Source: Neorhizobium sp. JUb45
Lineage (GTDB): Bacteria; Pseudomonadota; Alphaproteobacteria; Rhizobiales; Rhizobiaceae
NCBI RefSeq assembly: GCF_004343585.1
Contig: NZ_SLYW01000018.1
Coordinates: 1-34,840 of the forward strand
Direction of reading: 5' to 3'
Length of the DNA: 34,840 bases
In this document: positions 34,785-34,840 of the stretch, piece by piece
Layout: every line of letters begins with the position of its first letter
Position numbering within the stretch: position 1 is the stretch's first letter
Program-made: the position numbers and the translations under genes
Notes under the pieces: model-generated
Database searches by the model: none
What the model was told of the DNA's origin: nothing
The model's input: only the letters and a program-made list of their open reading frames with translations

Positions 34785-34840
34785 TCACGCGGCCATTTTC
34801 AGTTTCTGTGCGGGCGTTATGCCGCCGATGCCCATATTGG
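34785..34840 (-). CDS. Transposase C-terminus (rve/DDE type, IS481- or IS3-like)
   Basis: Eighteen codons are visible, ending NMGIGGITPAQKLKMAA and a TGA at 34785. The TPAQKL tail is typical of integrase-core (rve) transposases of IS481/IS3-related elements. The rest lies outside the window, so the family is a tentative call. Confidence 0.55.
   Translation of the reverse strand, partial: NMGIGGITPAQKLKMAA

Larger units (their letters stand above)
9021..34840. mobile_element. Genomic island at tRNA-Ser (right end not in window)
   Basis: The left border is set at the 3' end of tRNA-Ser, where a serine recombinase gene begins. The cargo is typical accessory DNA: HTH regulators, restriction and anti-phage genes, remnants, a tyrosine integrase, small unknown genes and an IS. 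No long repeat of the tRNA 3' end was found to the right, which fits a serine recombinase (short crossover core) or a border outside the window. The island may be composite, since a second recombinase type lies at 31175-32482. Confidence 0.7.
34714..34840. mobile_element. Insertion sequence, 3' end only
   Basis: The 3' end of a transposase gene runs off the right edge, followed by a short non-coding tail. A TGTG at 34714 begins a small palindrome (tgtggattaatttcaca) and may mark the IS end, which is not certain. No second end is in the window. Confidence 0.45.

Noticed and set aside
1..34840. CRISPR arrays or retron-type RNA structures
   Set aside because: I looked for regularly spaced direct repeats and for reverse transcriptase motifs and saw none.

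Overview
The window looks like a chromosome segment from a Rhizobiaceae alphaproteobacterium of the Agrobacterium/Rhizobium type. The evidence is a GC-rich housekeeping block in rhizobial order (rlpA, D-Ala-D-Ala carboxypeptidase, tmk, holB, metG, TatD hydrolase, MBL hydrolase, all on the minus strand) and a rhizobial-type tRNA-Ser(UGA). The family calls are from reading motifs by eye; no database search was possible.

Region 1 (1-8930) is core chromosome. The left edge carries the first codons of an IS30-like transposase and, next to it, a dif-like 11-6-11 palindrome (108-135). Then come the replication/translation/cell-wall genes, a small membrane-anchored Pro/Ala/Thr-rich protein and a PH-domain protein. 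The carboxypeptidase has lost two of its three usual catalytic motifs.

Region 2 (from 9021 to beyond the window end) is a genomic island inserted at the 3' end of tRNA-Ser. A large serine recombinase gene starts the island, and its reading frame runs antisense through the tRNA into host DNA. After a gene-poor, decayed stretch come a regulator pair (a tandem-HTH protein and a small HTH protein) and, divergently, a three-gene cassette: a small uncharacterised protein, a metallophosphoesterase, and a soluble FtsH-like AAA+/M41 zinc protease.

The centre of the island is dense in defence genes. A Vsr nickase and a C5-cytosine methyltransferase are divergent, with a decayed PD-(D/E)XK nuclease remnant behind vsr. 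Converging on the methyltransferase is a minus-strand operon of a GHKL (MutL/MORC-like) ATPase, a Z1-domain helicase-like ATPase, a PD-(D/E)XK-motif protein and an AIPR protein. Upstream of that is a Gabija-like pair: an OLD-type ATPase/TOPRIM nuclease and a UvrD-like helicase with overlapping start and stop.

Region 3 (30.5-34.8 kb) holds an isolated resolvase-type HTH gene, a tyrosine integrase with two altered catalytic positions, two small genes ending at a strong terminator, a four-gene minus-strand operon of unknown small proteins, and at the right edge the 3' end of an IS transposase. The right border of the island is not visible. The best candidates for undescribed biology are the HTH-regulated phosphoesterase/FtsH-like protease cassette and the methyltransferase-linked GHKL-Z1-PD-(D/E)XK-AIPR module.
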